A stretch of 64,000 nucleotides of DNA from DASXKD01 sp963703605 (GCA_963703605.1 CAVPFC010000060.1:1-64000); one strand, 5' to 3'. Shown: positions 53,747 through 63,158, counted from the first letter of the stretch. The notes: a model not told the origin generated them from the sequence alone. Numbers and translations: made by a program.

Positions 53747-54950
53747 GGCTCACCCTCCCGTCCGTCACCTCGAAGCGGGCGCCCGCGAGCAGGGACGGCA
53801 CGTCGTCCGGCACGGCCGCGGTCACGAGCACCTGCTCGGCGCCCGCGGCCAGGGCGGCGAGCCGCTCCCGGCGCCCGGTGTCGAGCTCGGCGAACACATC
53901 GTCGAGCAGCAGCACCGGGTCGTCGCCACCATCGCGCAGCAGCTCGAACGCGGCCAGCCGCAGCGCGAGCGCCGCCGACCAGGACTCGCCGTGGCTGGCG
54001 TAGCCGCGCGCGGGCAGGTCGCCGATCCGCAGCTCGAGGTCGTCGCGGTGCGGCCCGGCCAGGCACACCCCGCGCTCGATTTCCTCCGCGCGGACGCTGG
54101 CGAGCGCGGCGCGCATCCAGTCGGCGAGCGCCGCACGGTCGGGCGCCGGTTCGGTCTGCTCGGCGGGCGGCTGGTTTGCTTTAGGTCCCTGTTTTTGATT
54201 GCCCAACGCCTGGCGGTAGCCGATCATGATCCCCCCCGCATCCCCTGCCACCTCGGTGTAGGACTTGGCGACCAGCGGGCGGAGCGCACGCGTCAGGCTG
54301 ATCCTGGCGGCGAGCAGCTCGGCGCCGGTCGTGGCCAGGTGCTCGTCCCAGACGCTGAGCGTGCCCCCGGCCTGCCCGCTGTCCTCCGGCTGCCCGCTCT
54401 CGGACCGCTCGCCGGTGCCCGCGTAGAACCTGCTGCCCGGCCGCCCGCGCAGCGACTTGAGCAGCGCGGTCCGCTGCCGCAGCACCCGCTCGTAGTCCGC
54501 CCGCACCCCCGCGTACCGCGGCGCCGTGGCGACGAGAAGGTCGTCGAGATACCGCCGCCGCTGCTCCGGATCCCCCTTGACCAGGGCCAGGTCCTCCGGG
54601 GCGAACAGCACCGTGCGCAGCACCCCGAGGACCTGCCGCGGCCGCACTGGGGCCCGGTTCAGCCTGGCCCGGTTGGCGTGGCCGGGGTTGATCTCGATCT
54701 CCACCAGGCTGTCCCGGTCGGCCGAGGTCACCGCCGCCCGCAGGATGGCCCGGTCCGCACCGCGCCGTACCAGCGGGGCGTCGCCCGCCACCCGGTGGCT
54801 GCCCAGCGTCGCCACGTAGGCGGCCGCCTCCACCACGTTCGTCTTGCCCTGGCCGTTGGCGCCGAGCAGCGTGGTCACGCCCGGCGCCAGGTCCAGCTCC
54901 GCCGCGGCGTAGGACCGGAAATCGGTGAGCGCAAGGCGGGTGAGGTGCAC
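53730..54950 (-). CDS. recF: RecF recombination mediator ATPase
   Basis: 406 residues. Walker A is LLGANGQGKTNVVEA (about residue 30). The ABC-type signature region is ASHGESWSAALALRLAAFEL. Walker B is DDPVLLLDDVFAELDTGRRE. RecF loads RecA at gaps and stalled forks. The central region has an insertion of about 15-20 residues rich in Gly/Ser/Glu (GERSESGQPEDSGQAGG). The ATG at 54950 lies 234 bases downstream of dnaN, with no gnd gene between as in some relatives. Confidence 0.95.
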   Translation of the reverse strand: MHLTRLALTDFRSYAAAELDLAPGVTTLLGANGQGKTNVVEAAAYVATLGSHRVAGDAPLVRRGADRAILRAAVTSADRDSLVEIEINPGHANRARLNRAPVRPRQVLGVLRTVLFAPEDLALVKGDPEQRRRYLDDLLVATAPRYAGVRADYERVLRQRTALLKSLRGRPGSRFYAGTGERSESGQPEDSGQAGGTLSVWDEHLATTGAELLAARISLTRALRPLVAKSYTEVAGDAGGIMIGYRQALGNQKQGPKANQPPAEQTEPAPDRAALADWMRAALASVRAEEIERGVCLAGPHRDDLELRIGDLPARGYASHGESWSAALALRLAAFELLRDGGDDPVLLLDDVFAELDTGRRERLAALAAGAEQVLVTAAVPDDVPSLLAGARFEVTDGRVSRAGRE

Positions 54951-55184
54951 ATCTGGAGGTTACTCGCGCGGTTACCCCGCCGCGGTGATCGTCACGTTCA
55001 CCGGCTTGGAGGCGAGCCCGTTCGCGACGACCGCGAGGGAAGCACGACGGGGATGCTCCTGGCCCGCCACGGATGACGGGGCGGGCGGGGGAGGCGGGTT
55101 GCGCCTCGCTGCGTTATGAATCCTGGCCCGGGCCCGCAGCGGTGACCGCGTGGCCGATCGCCGCCGGCGCGGTCCGCCGTTGGG
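54951..55184. other. Spacer between dnaN and recF
   Basis: No gene. Several actinobacteria have gnd here, but I see no trace of 6-phosphogluconate dehydrogenase motifs on either strand. recF must have its own promoter or be read from dnaN. Confidence 0.5.
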
Positions 55185-56372
55185 TCAGGTGCCCAGGCGG
55201 ATCGGCATCAGCAGGTAACGGTAGTCCGTCTCCCCGTCCGGGCCCGGCTTCCCGGTGATCAGCACGGCCTTGCCCGGCTTGGTGAACGAAAGCCGGGCGG
55301 TGTCGGAGTCGATGGCGGCCAGCCCGTCGAGCAGGTAGTGCGGGTTGAAGGCGGCCTCGAGCCCCTCCGGCCCGAACCTGACGCCGTCCGGCTGGTCGCC
55401 GGGCTCGTCCGGGTCGCCGAGGAACTCGTAGCTCGCGTCGAGCACCTCGACCGCCTGGGCCTCGTCGCCGGTGCCCGCCTCGAGCACCACCTGGCCCGGG
55501 GTGAACGACAGCCGCAGCGCGGTGTTGCGCTCGGCGACCAGGGCAACCCGCTTCACCGCCTCGCTGAACGGTGCCGTGGCCAGTTCGCCGACCGCGCTGG
55601 GCTGGCCGGGCAGCAGCGCCCGGTACGGCGGGAACTCGCCGCCGAGCAGCCGGGTCGTGGTCCGCCGGCCGCCGCCCTCGAAGCCGATCATCCCGTCCCC
55701 GGCCTGGCCGCCCTCACCGGGCAGCGCGAGCGCGATGAGCACCTCAGCCCCCGAGGTCAGCGACCGTGCGGTGTCGAGGAGGGCCCGGGCCGGGACCAGC
55801 ACCGACGCGCTCAGGCCGGCGCGCGCCGGGTTCCAGCGAAGCTCGCGGACCGCCAGCCGGTACCGGTCGGTGGACACCAGGGTCAGCGCGTCGTCCTCGA
55901 TCTCCATCCGGACGCCGGTGAGGCCCGGCAGGGTGTCGTCGCGCGCCGCGGCCGTCGCGGACTGGGTGACCGCCGAGGCGAACGCGTCGCTGCCGATGGA
56001 ACCGGCCGCGGGGGGCATCCCGGGCAGCGAGGGGTAGTCCTCCGACGGCATGGTGAGCAGCGTGAACGTCGCGCTGCCACAGGTCAGCGTCGCCCGGGTG
56101 CCGTCCGAGGAGATCTGCACCGGGCGCGCGGGCAGGCTGCGGGTGATCTCGGCCAGGAGCCGGCCGGAGACCAGCGCCGTGCCTTCCTCTTCCGCCGCGA
56201 CCGGGATGCTCGCCTGCGCGGACACGTCGTAGTCGAAGCTGGACAGCGTCAGTTCTTCGCCCGCGTGCAGGCGCATGCAGGCCAGTACCGGGATGGCCGG
56301 GCGGGCGGGCAGCGCGCGGGCCGTCCAGGCCACCGCGTCGGCGAGCGCATCACGATCCACCTGGATCTTCAC
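55185..56372 (-). CDS. dnaN: DNA polymerase III beta subunit (sliding clamp)
   Basis: 395 residues. It starts at GTG 56372 (MKIQVDRDALADAVAWTARA) with AGGAGG upstream; the open frame extends to 56723 but only as non-homologous sequence. Three clamp domains are recognisable, with typical FDYDVSAQASIPVAAEEEGT, LVSGRLLAEITRSLPARPVQ, LVSTDRYRLAVRELRW and the C-terminal YRYLLMPIRLGT. It forms the ring that tethers polymerase to DNA. Confidence 0.97.
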   Translation of the reverse strand: MKIQVDRDALADAVAWTARALPARPAIPVLACMRLHAGEELTLSSFDYDVSAQASIPVAAEEEGTALVSGRLLAEITRSLPARPVQISSDGTRATLTCGSATFTLLTMPSEDYPSLPGMPPAAGSIGSDAFASAVTQSATAAARDDTLPGLTGVRMEIEDDALTLVSTDRYRLAVRELRWNPARAGLSASVLVPARALLDTARSLTSGAEVLIALALPGEGGQAGDGMIGFEGGGRRTTTRLLGGEFPPYRALLPGQPSAVGELATAPFSEAVKRVALVAERNTALRLSFTPGQVVLEAGTGDEAQAVEVLDASYEFLGDPDEPGDQPDGVRFGPEGLEAAFNPHYLLDGLAAIDSDTARLSFTKPGKAVLITGKPGPDGETDYRYLLMPIRLGT

Positions 56373-56846
56373 CGGAAGCCGCCTCCTGTCAGGTGTTGAT
56401 GAGCCGCCCGCCCGGCGCTGTACCGGACGGTCACGGTTAGCGGGCGCCGCCCCGGGGCATAAGCCGGGCAGGCCCGCGGCACACGCAGACCTCCAGTCTG
56501 CTACGCGTTCCGCCCTCCGGCCCCGCGTGTCGGCGCGCCCTCGCCACACACCTACTTGCGTTTGGTGTTGTGGTGAAAAACAAGTTAGTAGTCGTCGTAG
56601 GCACGGTGGATCCTGGGGACAGCGGGCTTCCGGGCAGTCCAGCGTGCCTTTTGCTGACCACAGGGCCTGTGCGTGGGCAATGGCCAGCCGGTGGCCGCGT
56701 GTGGACAGCCGTCCTTTCTCCACCGGACGCCCGCCGGTTACCCCCCGGATCCCCCGTGTTGTCCTCGTACTGTCCCAAGCGTGTCCACAGAGATATCCAC
56801 AGCCTGTGTGTACCGATTGTGACGGACAGCACTGATACGTGGCGAC
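56373..56846. other. Probable oriC, dnaA-dnaN intergenic region
   Basis: 474 bases between dnaN and dnaA, the standard actinobacterial origin position. DnaA boxes close to TTGTCCACA/TTATCCACA, each with one mismatch: CTGTCCACA (minus, 56700-56708), GTGTCCACA (56781-56789) and ATATCCACA (56793-56801). The last two are only three bases apart, so they may bind cooperatively. A less GC-rich stretch at about 56560-56600 (TGGTGAAAAACAAGTTAGTA) is a possible unwinding element. Boxes are few compared with the clusters of nearly 20 in Streptomyces. Confidence 0.65.
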
Positions 56847-58595
56847 TCACCCGGACCGTGCCTGCTGCTTGATTCGGTTGGTGAGCTCAGTGACCTGGTT
56901 GTAGATGGATCTCCGCTCGGCCATCAGGGAGCGGATCTTCCGTTCGGCATGCATGACGGTGGTATGGTCGCGGCCGCCGAATTGCTGCCCGATCTTCGGA
57001 AGGGACAGGTCGGTGAGCTCGCGGCAGAGGTACATCGCAATTTGCCGGGCCGTCACCAGAACCCGGGAACGGGACGTGCCGCACAAGTCGTCAATCGACA
57101 TGCCGAAGTAAGAGGCGGTCTGGCCCATGATGGTCGAGGCCGTGATCTCCGGGCCCTGCGCCTCGGGGATCAGATCCTTGAGCACGATCTCGGCGAGCTG
57201 GAGGTCGACGGTCTGCCGGTTCAGGCTGGCGAACGCGGTCACCCGGATGAGGGCGCCTTCCAGTTCGCGGATGTTGGTGGAGATGCGGCTCGCTATGTAC
57301 TCAAGCGCCTCCGGCGGCGCGTTGAGCCCTTCCTGGACCGCTTTCTTGCGCAGGATGGCGATGCGCGTTTCCAGTTCCGGCGGCTGAACGTCGGTGATCA
57401 GGCCCCACTCGAACCGGCTGCGGAGCCGGTCTTCGAGGGTCACCAGGCGCTTGGGGGCGCGGTCGCTGGAGATCACGATCTGCTTCTCGGCGTTGTGCAG
57501 CGTGTTGAAGGTGTGGAAGAACTCCTCCTGGGTTCCTTCCTTGTTCTCCAGGAACTGGATGTCGTCGACCAGCAGCACGTCCACGTCGCGGTAACGGCGC
57601 CGGAACCCGTCCTGCTTGCCGTCCCTGATCATGTTGATGAAGTCGTTGGTGAACTCCTCGGAGCTGACGTAGCGGACCCGCACCCCGTGGTAGAGGTTCT
57701 GCGTGTAGTGGCCGATGGCGTGCAGCAGGTGGGTCTTGCCGAGCCCGGAGTCGCCGTAGATGAACAGCGGGTTGTACGCCCGTGCGGGGGCCTCGGCCGC
57801 GGCCACGGCCGCGGCGTGCGCGAAGCGGTTGCTGGACCCGATGACGAACGTCTCGAAGGTGTACTTCGGGTTGAGCCGGGCCTGCGCCGGGCGGGGCAGG
57901 CCCCCGCCGGGCAAGCCGGGCAAGCCTGCCGGGCGGTGCGGCGGGCCGGCCGCGTGACCGAGGTCCCCGGCGGGCAGCGTTCCCATGCCGCGTGGTTCCC
58001 CGGCGCCGCCGGTCCGGTCGCCCGGCGCCAGCCCGCTGACCCGGTGCTCCAGCGGGGCGTGCCCGGTGTGCGGGGGATGCTCCAGGGAGGCGTGCGGCGC
58101 ACCGGCCGCGTTGTCCCCCGGCTCGGCGGGGTGATGCTGCGGGTAGGACGGGGCGGGATAGCCGGGCGCGGGCGGATAGCCGCCCGGCTGCTCGGCGGGT
58201 GCCTGCCGCGGGCCGGGCCCAAGGTGCTGGGCCCCCGGCGGGGGCTCCGTGGTCAGGTCGTGACGGGCGGCCACCGGATCCGGCGCGGGGCTCCCCGGGC
58301 GGGCGGCCTCCCGCGGCGGGGGGACCCCGCCGGTCGCCGTCGCCGGGTCAACGGTCACCGCGAGCTGGATGTTGCGGCCGAACTCCCGGGACAGCGTGTG
58401 GGTGATCAGGGCGCGCAGCCGGGTCTCTAGTTGTTCCTTGACGAACTCGTTCGGGGTGGCGATGAGCGCGGTGTTCTCCACGAGGCCGAGCGGGCGGGTA
58501 AGCCGGAGCCAGGCCCGCTGATGCGGCTCAATCTGCAAATCGGAGAGCTCCTCAAGAGATCTCGCCCATACCTCCCCCAGGTCCGTCTGGCTCAT
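56847..58595 (-). CDS. dnaA: Chromosomal replication initiator DnaA
   Basis: 582 residues from ATG 58595 (MSQTDLGEVWARSLEELSDL) with AAGGTGAG upstream; the open frame reaches 58868 but the extension is not DnaA. Domain I has the first 85 residues. Domain II is a long Pro/Gly/His-rich linker of about 150 residues. The AAA+ domain III has Walker A GDSGLGKTHLL (about 283) and Walker B LLVDDIQF (about 342). Domain IV has the DnaA-box-binding helix GGRDHTTVMHAERKI (about 537). The unusually long linker is common in high-GC actinobacteria. Confidence 0.97.
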   Translation of the reverse strand: MSQTDLGEVWARSLEELSDLQIEPHQRAWLRLTRPLGLVENTALIATPNEFVKEQLETRLRALITHTLSREFGRNIQLAVTVDPATATGGVPPPREAARPGSPAPDPVAARHDLTTEPPPGAQHLGPGPRQAPAEQPGGYPPAPGYPAPSYPQHHPAEPGDNAAGAPHASLEHPPHTGHAPLEHRVSGLAPGDRTGGAGEPRGMGTLPAGDLGHAAGPPHRPAGLPGLPGGGLPRPAQARLNPKYTFETFVIGSSNRFAHAAAVAAAEAPARAYNPLFIYGDSGLGKTHLLHAIGHYTQNLYHGVRVRYVSSEEFTNDFINMIRDGKQDGFRRRYRDVDVLLVDDIQFLENKEGTQEEFFHTFNTLHNAEKQIVISSDRAPKRLVTLEDRLRSRFEWGLITDVQPPELETRIAILRKKAVQEGLNAPPEALEYIASRISTNIRELEGALIRVTAFASLNRQTVDLQLAEIVLKDLIPEAQGPEITASTIMGQTASYFGMSIDDLCGTSRSRVLVTARQIAMYLCRELTDLSLPKIGQQFGGRDHTTVMHAERKIRSLMAERRSIYNQVTELTNRIKQQARSG

Positions 58596-59085
58596 CGGCT
58601 GCTCACCTTGCGCCCCCACATGCCAATTAACAGTCTTATCCACAGCCTGTGCACGCCACGCTCCAAGCAGTGCCCGGCGCGGCTGGCCCGCTATGCCGCC
58701 GGCCCGTGCCGCTCGGTGCTCTGCGGCCGGGCCGGTTGTCCACAGCCTAGGACTCGACCAGCCTGCGCGTTCGGCAAACGACCGGACCGGATCCCAGCCG
58801 TGCAGGTAGGAGGCGCCGGATGGATTCTCCGGGCCTGGCGCCGGCCCGGCCTGGCGCGCGGCCGGCAACGGTTCCCCCGCCCGTCAGCCCCGAGGGCCGT
58901 CGCTGCCCGCAGGCCCATAGCCCAGGTACGGTGCCGGTGCGGGCCCGCTGGTTTGACCGGTACTTGCTGGAGCGCGTACCGTAAACAGACTTAAGCTTTC
59001 CTGGCAGTCTTTCCCGGGCGGTTCGCCGCGTTTTCGCGTGCCCTGTGGCTGACTGCGGGTGTTGACACCGTATCTGGAGCCACCA
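58596..59085. other. dnaA-rpmH intergenic region with DnaA boxes and rpmH promoter
   Basis: 490 bases between divergent genes. Two perfect DnaA boxes, TTATCCACA (58636-58644) and TTGTCCACA (58736-58744), lie exactly 100 bases apart and upstream of dnaA; they may autoregulate dnaA or form part of a bipartite origin. On the plus strand TTGACC (58953-58958) and TACCGT (58977-58982), 18 bases apart, form a likely rpmH promoter about 100 bases from the start. No gene seen. Confidence 0.6.
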
Positions 59086-59223
59086 GTGAGCAAGCGCACG
59101 TTCCAGCCGAACAATCGACGCCGCGCCAAGACGCACGGCTTCCGGTTGCGTATGCGGACCCGGGCAGGCCGGGCGGTCCTGGCCGCACGCCGCAGGAAGG
59201 GCCGGGCGCGGGTCAGCGTGTGA
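59086..59223 (+). CDS. rpmH: 50S ribosomal protein L34
   Basis: 45 residues, GTG start with GGAG six bases upstream. The typical L34 sequence MSKRTFQPNNRRRAKTHGFR continues in a strongly basic helix ending ARRRKGRARVSV. It is a small rRNA-binding protein of the large subunit, encoded next to dnaA in nearly all bacteria. Confidence 0.97.
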   Translation: MSKRTFQPNNRRRAKTHGFRLRMRTRAGRAVLAARRRKGRARVSV

Positions 59224-59257
59224 CTCCGGCGCCCTGCTTCAGCGGGGGAGGTCGTGC

Positions 59258-59620
59258 GTGCTTCCCGCGGAATCCCGGATGCGGCGGCGGGCCGACTTCA
59301 CGGTTACCGTGCGCCGCGGCAGCCGGGCCGGACGGACGCTGCTGACCGGTCACCTGCTGGTATGCGGCGATGAGCCGGACCAGCCGCCGCGGGTGGGCTT
59401 CGTGGTGAACCGGGCGGTTGGGAAGGCAGTGGTGCGGAACAAAGTGCGGCGGCGCCTGCGCTCGCTGGTGCGCGGTTACCTGCGATCGTTGCCGGGAGGT
59501 AGCCTGCTTGTGATACGGGCTCATCCGCAGGCTGCGTCCGCACGCCAGGCCGATCTCGCCGCCGAGCTGGATCTGGTGATGAGCACGCTCGTGCGGCGGC
59601 AGGTTGGGGCGCTGCGGTGA
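59258..59620 (+). CDS. rnpA: Ribonuclease P protein component
   Basis: 120 residues from GTG 59258. The RNR motif VVRNKVRRRLRSLVRGY and the opening LPAESRMRRRADFTVTVRRG are characteristic. With the catalytic RNA it trims the 5' ends of tRNA precursors. It is 34 bases downstream of rpmH, and its stop overlaps the yidD start (GTGA). Confidence 0.95.
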   Translation: MLPAESRMRRRADFTVTVRRGSRAGRTLLTGHLLVCGDEPDQPPRVGFVVNRAVGKAVVRNKVRRRLRSLVRGYLRSLPGGSLLVIRAHPQAASARQADLAAELDLVMSTLVRRQVGALR

Positions 59621-59922
59621 CGGCAGAGTCGGGCAGGCAAGAGGCGGAGACAAAGCTCTCCGCCGGTGCCCGCGTGCTCACGATCGCGATCTCCGGGTAC
59701 CGCCGGTTCATCAGCCCGCTGCTGGGGCCGCACTGCCGGTTCGCGCCCTCGTGCAGCGCTTATGCGCTCGAGGCGGTGCAAAGGCACGGGGCGCTGCGCG
59801 GCTCGTGGCTCGCCGTGTGCCGCCTGGCACGCTGTCATCCCTTCAACCCGGGCGGCTTCGACCCGGTACCGCCGGCGACCCGCCGCAGGCGCCTGTCCCG
59901 TCCCGAGGGAGTCAGCTCGTGA
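59617..59922 (+). CDS. yidD: Membrane protein insertion efficiency factor YidD
   Basis: 101 residues. The family core ISGYRRFISPLLGPHCRFAP, SCSAYALEAVQRHGALRGSW and ARCHPFNPGGFDPVPP, with its conserved cysteines, is complete. YidD is a small membrane-associated protein that improves insertase performance. It overlaps both rnpA upstream and yidC downstream by a few bases. Confidence 0.95.
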   Translation: MTAESGRQEAETKLSAGARVLTIAISGYRRFISPLLGPHCRFAPSCSAYALEAVQRHGALRGSWLAVCRLARCHPFNPGGFDPVPPATRRRRLSRPEGVSS

Positions 59923-61324
59923 CTTTGAGTTTCCTCAGCCCTCTGTATAACGCCGTCGCGTGGCTGATGGCGCAGATTCACACCGGACTGAGCCTGTTCA
60001 TGCCCTCGACCAGCGGGCAGGCATGGTTCTTCACGATCGTCGTCCTCGTGGTCTTGATGCGACTGATCCTCGTGCCGCTGTTCGTCAAGCAGATGCACGC
60101 GATGCGCAAGATGTCCGCGCTCACGCCCCAGTTGCAGGAGCTGCGGAAGAAGTACAAGGGCGACAAGCAGACGCTCAACGAAGAGACCATGCGCCTCTAC
60201 AAAGAGGCCGGGGTCAACCCGCTGGGTGGCTGCCTGCCGCTCCTGGCGCAGATGCCGGTGTTCTTCGCCCTGTTCAGCGTGCTCCGGCAGATCGCGGGCT
60301 GGCATTCCGGGCTCCCGCTGCCCGGTGGCTTCTCCGAGGCGACGGTGAAGAGCGCGCAGGACGCCAACATCCTGGGCGCGCACATCGCTGACAAGGTGCT
60401 CTTCACGCACAGCCTGGTCGTGCCGCTGCACGCCAAGATCGTGATCCTCTGCTTCGTCGCGGTCAGCGTGGCGACCACGTTCCTGACGGTGCGCCAGAGC
60501 ACCAAGCGTGGCATGACGCCGCAGATGACCCCCGACAACCCGATGGCGTCGTCGCAGAAGTACATGGCCTACATCGTGCCGTTCTTCGCGCTGTCCGGGC
60601 TGTACTGGGCGTTCGGCCTGGTCCTGTACTGGGTGACCACGAACTTGTGGACGCTCGGCCAGCAGTACGTCCTGTTCAAGCGCTACCCGCCGACCGTACC
60701 GGCCGCCGCGGCCGCCGGCACTGGCCCGTCCCCGGTGGTGTCCGCCCGCCCGGCCACGGCGCGGCTCGTGCCCGGGCCGAAGCAGGTGTCCGGCCCCAAG
60801 CAGGTTTCCCCAAGGCAGGTAGGCAACAAGCCCGCCGCGGCCAAGCCAGCGGCGGCCAAGCCAGCGTCGGGCCAGCCGGTCGCCGACGGGAAGCGTCCCG
60901 CCGCGGCCAAGCCCGCGCCCGCCAGGCCCGGGGCCGCCAAGCCCGCGCCCGCCAAATCCACCGCGGCGCGTGCCGCCGGGGCTAAACCCGCGGCGGCCGC
61001 GAAGCCGGCCCGAAGCCGGCCGCGGCGTCGGGTAAGCCGGCTCCGGCGAGGCCAGCACCGGCGAAGCCGGCCGCCTCCTCGGGCCAGCAGGGCAAGAAGG
61101 CGCCGGGCCGGCCCGCCGCGAGCGGAACGGGGCAGCGGAAGCCGCAGGACCGCGCCGCCGCTGAGCAGTCTTCTGGCAACGGTTCGGGATCGGTATCCGG
61201 CATCCTGCGCCGCTTCGGCAAAGGCCGGGCGGAGACTGAGGAAGAGCCCGAGACGCCCGAGGTTAAGTTGGTCAGGCAGCAACGCGTCCGTCAGTCGCGC
61301 AGCAAGCGTTCCGGGAAGCGTTAG
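59919..61324 (+). CDS. yidC: Membrane protein insertase YidC, with a one-base frameshift in its tail
   Basis: The GTG at 59919 begins MTLSFLSPLYNAVAWLMAQI. The Oxa1/YidC core of five helices follows: FFTIVVLVVLMRLILVPLFV, NPLGGCLPLLAQMPVFFALF, AKIVILCFVAVSVATTFL, YMAYIVPFFALSGLYWAFGL, then the end of the last helix. After about residue 260 comes a Lys/Pro/Ala-rich tail. Near 61010-61012 one base appears missing: the AAGCCGGCC repeat is interrupted and the tail continues in another frame (SVSGILRRFGKGRAETEEEP), ending in the basic QSRSKRSGKR and TAG 61322. Read without correction, the frame is open through to jag, a YidC-Jag fusion. The core is unaffected. Confidence 0.88.
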
Positions 61325-61415
61325 CGGCACACAGGCCAGGGCCTGGCCAGCCAAGGGCGGCTGGGCCGAGCCGGGCACCGGGATGGGCCCGGCAGATGAC
61401 GACCAGGAGGAGAAA

Positions 61416-62183
61416 GTGGTTGCCGTGACCGGCGATGACAACTCGGGGGGCCTGACAACGACCGACGCCGGTACGGGCGAGGTCGCCACGGTGGGCCAGC
61501 AGCCTGGCGAGGAGTTGGCCGGCGCGGCGGATGCGGTGCATGACGAGGTGATCGCGGAGCGTGAGCCGGAATTGGCGGCCGATGACGAGTTGGCCGACGA
61601 CGAGCCGTCCGATGAGGAGCCGGAGGAGTCGTCCGCGGAGGACCCGTCCGACGAAGCGGACGAACGCGGCGCGCCCGACCTGGAGCAGGAAAGCGAGATC
61701 GCGGCCGACTACATCGAAGGACTGCTCGACGTAGCCGATCTCGACGGCGACATCGACATGGACGTCGAGGGCGACCGGCCGGTCGTCTCCGTCGTCGGCG
61801 CGACCCTCGATGAACTGGTTGGGCCGCGCGGTGAGGTGCTGGAAGCGTTGCAGGAGCTTACCCGGCTGGCGGTGCACCGGCAGACGGGCTACCGCAGCCG
61901 GATCATGCTCGACGTTGGCGGCTACCGGGCGCGCCGCCGGGAGGAGCTTGCCGAGCTGGGCCGGCAGGCTGCCGACCAGGTCAGCAGGACCGGGGTTCCG
62001 CAGCGGTTGCAGGCGATGACGCCGTTCGAACGGAAGGTGATCCACGACGCGGTCGCCGAGGCGGGGCTGCGTAGTGAGTCCGAGGGCGAAGAGCCGGACC
62101 GCCGCGTTGTGGTGCTTCCCGCGGCCGACACCGTGGGCGCAGGGGTCGGCGAGCCAGCCGCCGGGCAGGGCACCGGAAGCTGA
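61416..62183 (+). CDS. jag: Jag/KhpB RNA-binding protein (SpoIIIJ-associated)
   Basis: 255 residues from GTG 61416, placed five bases after AGGAGG (61405-61410); ATG 61384 is an alternative. An acidic N-terminus of about 95 residues (DELADDEPSDEEPEESSAED) precedes a KH domain (ADYIEGLLDVADLDGDIDMD, ATLDELVGPRGEVLEALQEL) and an R3H domain (LQAMTPFERKVIHDAVAEAG, EGEEPDRRVVVLPA). KhpB-type proteins bind RNA and influence cell-envelope growth. It follows yidC as usual, and in the sequence as given it shares one open frame with the first part of yidC. Confidence 0.92.
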   Translation: MVAVTGDDNSGGLTTTDAGTGEVATVGQQPGEELAGAADAVHDEVIAEREPELAADDELADDEPSDEEPEESSAEDPSDEADERGAPDLEQESEIAADYIEGLLDVADLDGDIDMDVEGDRPVVSVVGATLDELVGPRGEVLEALQELTRLAVHRQTGYRSRIMLDVGGYRARRREELAELGRQAADQVSRTGVPQRLQAMTPFERKVIHDAVAEAGLRSESEGEEPDRRVVVLPAADTVGAGVGEPAAGQGTGS

Positions 62184-62528
62184 GGCCACGCCGGGTCTGC
62201 CCATGCTGTTCGTCGCCGTCCGGTCTGTTTCGCCGCGGGCCGTAGCCTCCCCCCAGGGATTCGGGCTCCCGTGCCCCCACGAGCCGGGTCCTGCTGCCTG
62301 GCCGCCTTTCGCCGCCTGCGCCGGAGGCCGCGGTGTTTACCCGGAGGCCGGGTCCCGGGAACTCCACGGTTCCCGGCTGAGCCCGGTGGTTCAGCCCCTG
62401 CTTGGAGTGGGCCGCGGCTCGGATACCGGTCCGCGGTCCGGCCTCGGCAGACAGTGGCCCGGCCCGTCGGCCGAACGCGGCCCGGGACGTTCGCCGCAAG
62501 CGGTCACCGTCGGCGGGGCCAGCCGCGG
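62184..62528. other. Intergenic region jag-rsmG
   Basis: 345 bases with no recognisable gene, although the rsmG frame stays open upstream to 62271. No promoter or hairpin stands out by eye. Confidence 0.4.
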
Positions 62529-63158
62529 ATGAAGGCACCGCCCATACCCGAGGTGGCGCGCGAGATCTTTGGGCCGGCCGCGCCGAAGGCGGAGAGTTAC
62601 GCCGCTCTGCTGGCCGGCCCCGGCGTGGAGCGAGGGCTGATCGGCCCCAACGAGATCCCGCGGGTATGGGAACGCCATCTGCTCAATTGCGCGGTGGTCG
62701 CGAGCCTGGTCCCGGATCCGTGCGCGCTGGTGGACTTGGGCTCCGGTGCGGGCCTGCCGGGGATCGTGCTGGCCCTGCTGCTGCCTGACACGACGGTGAC
62801 GCTGCTGGAACCGATGGCGAGGCGCGCGGCCTTTCTGGAAGAGTGCGTGAGCGACCTTGGCGTGGACAACGCCCAGGTGCTGCGGGCCGGGGCGGAGGAG
62901 GCCGCCGGGGCGCTCACTGCGGACGTGGTAACCGCGCGTGCGGTGGCGCCGTTGAATCGGCTGGCGGGGATGGCAGTGAGACTGGTGAGGCCTGGCGGGA
63001 TCGTGCTGGCGATCAAGGGAGCGAGGGCCGCCCAGGAGGTGGAGGCGGCGCGAGAGGCGCTGAACCGGCTCGGCGTGCAACGGGTGGAGGTTCTGCTCGC
63101 TGGGAGCGGTAAGGTCGATCCGGCTGCGACAGTGATCCGGCTGACTGCGGGTCAATGA
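62529..63158 (+). CDS. rsmG: 16S rRNA (guanine-N7) methyltransferase RsmG (GidB)
   Basis: 209 residues from ATG 62529 (MKAPPIPEVAREIFGPAAPK). SAM-binding motif I is LVDLGSGAGLPGIVLALLLP. Further family motifs are IPRVWERHLLNCAVVASLVP, VTLLEPMARRAAFLEEC, ARAVAPLNRLAGMAVRLVRP and GGIVLAIKG. It methylates G527 of 16S rRNA. The longer frame upstream has no similarity. It precedes parA as in most actinobacteria. Confidence 0.95.
   Translation: MKAPPIPEVAREIFGPAAPKAESYAALLAGPGVERGLIGPNEIPRVWERHLLNCAVVASLVPDPCALVDLGSGAGLPGIVLALLLPDTTVTLLEPMARRAAFLEECVSDLGVDNAQVLRAGAEEAAGALTADVVTARAVAPLNRLAGMAVRLVRPGGIVLAIKGARAAQEVEAAREALNRLGVQRVEVLLAGSGKVDPAATVIRLTAGQ

Noticed and set aside
54951..55184. Possible gnd remnant between dnaN and recF
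   Set aside because: No 6-phosphogluconate dehydrogenase motif could be found in any frame, and the gap is only 234 bases.
59062..59085. TTGACA just before rpmH taken as its -35
   Set aside because: No -10 hexamer fits between it and the start codon. The pair at 58953 and 58977 is better spaced.
59604..62183. A single 859-codon gene covering yidC and jag
   Set aside because: Upstream of 59919 it overlaps yidD in another frame, and beyond 61012 it is a non-YidC frame until jag. Two genes with a frameshift explain it better.
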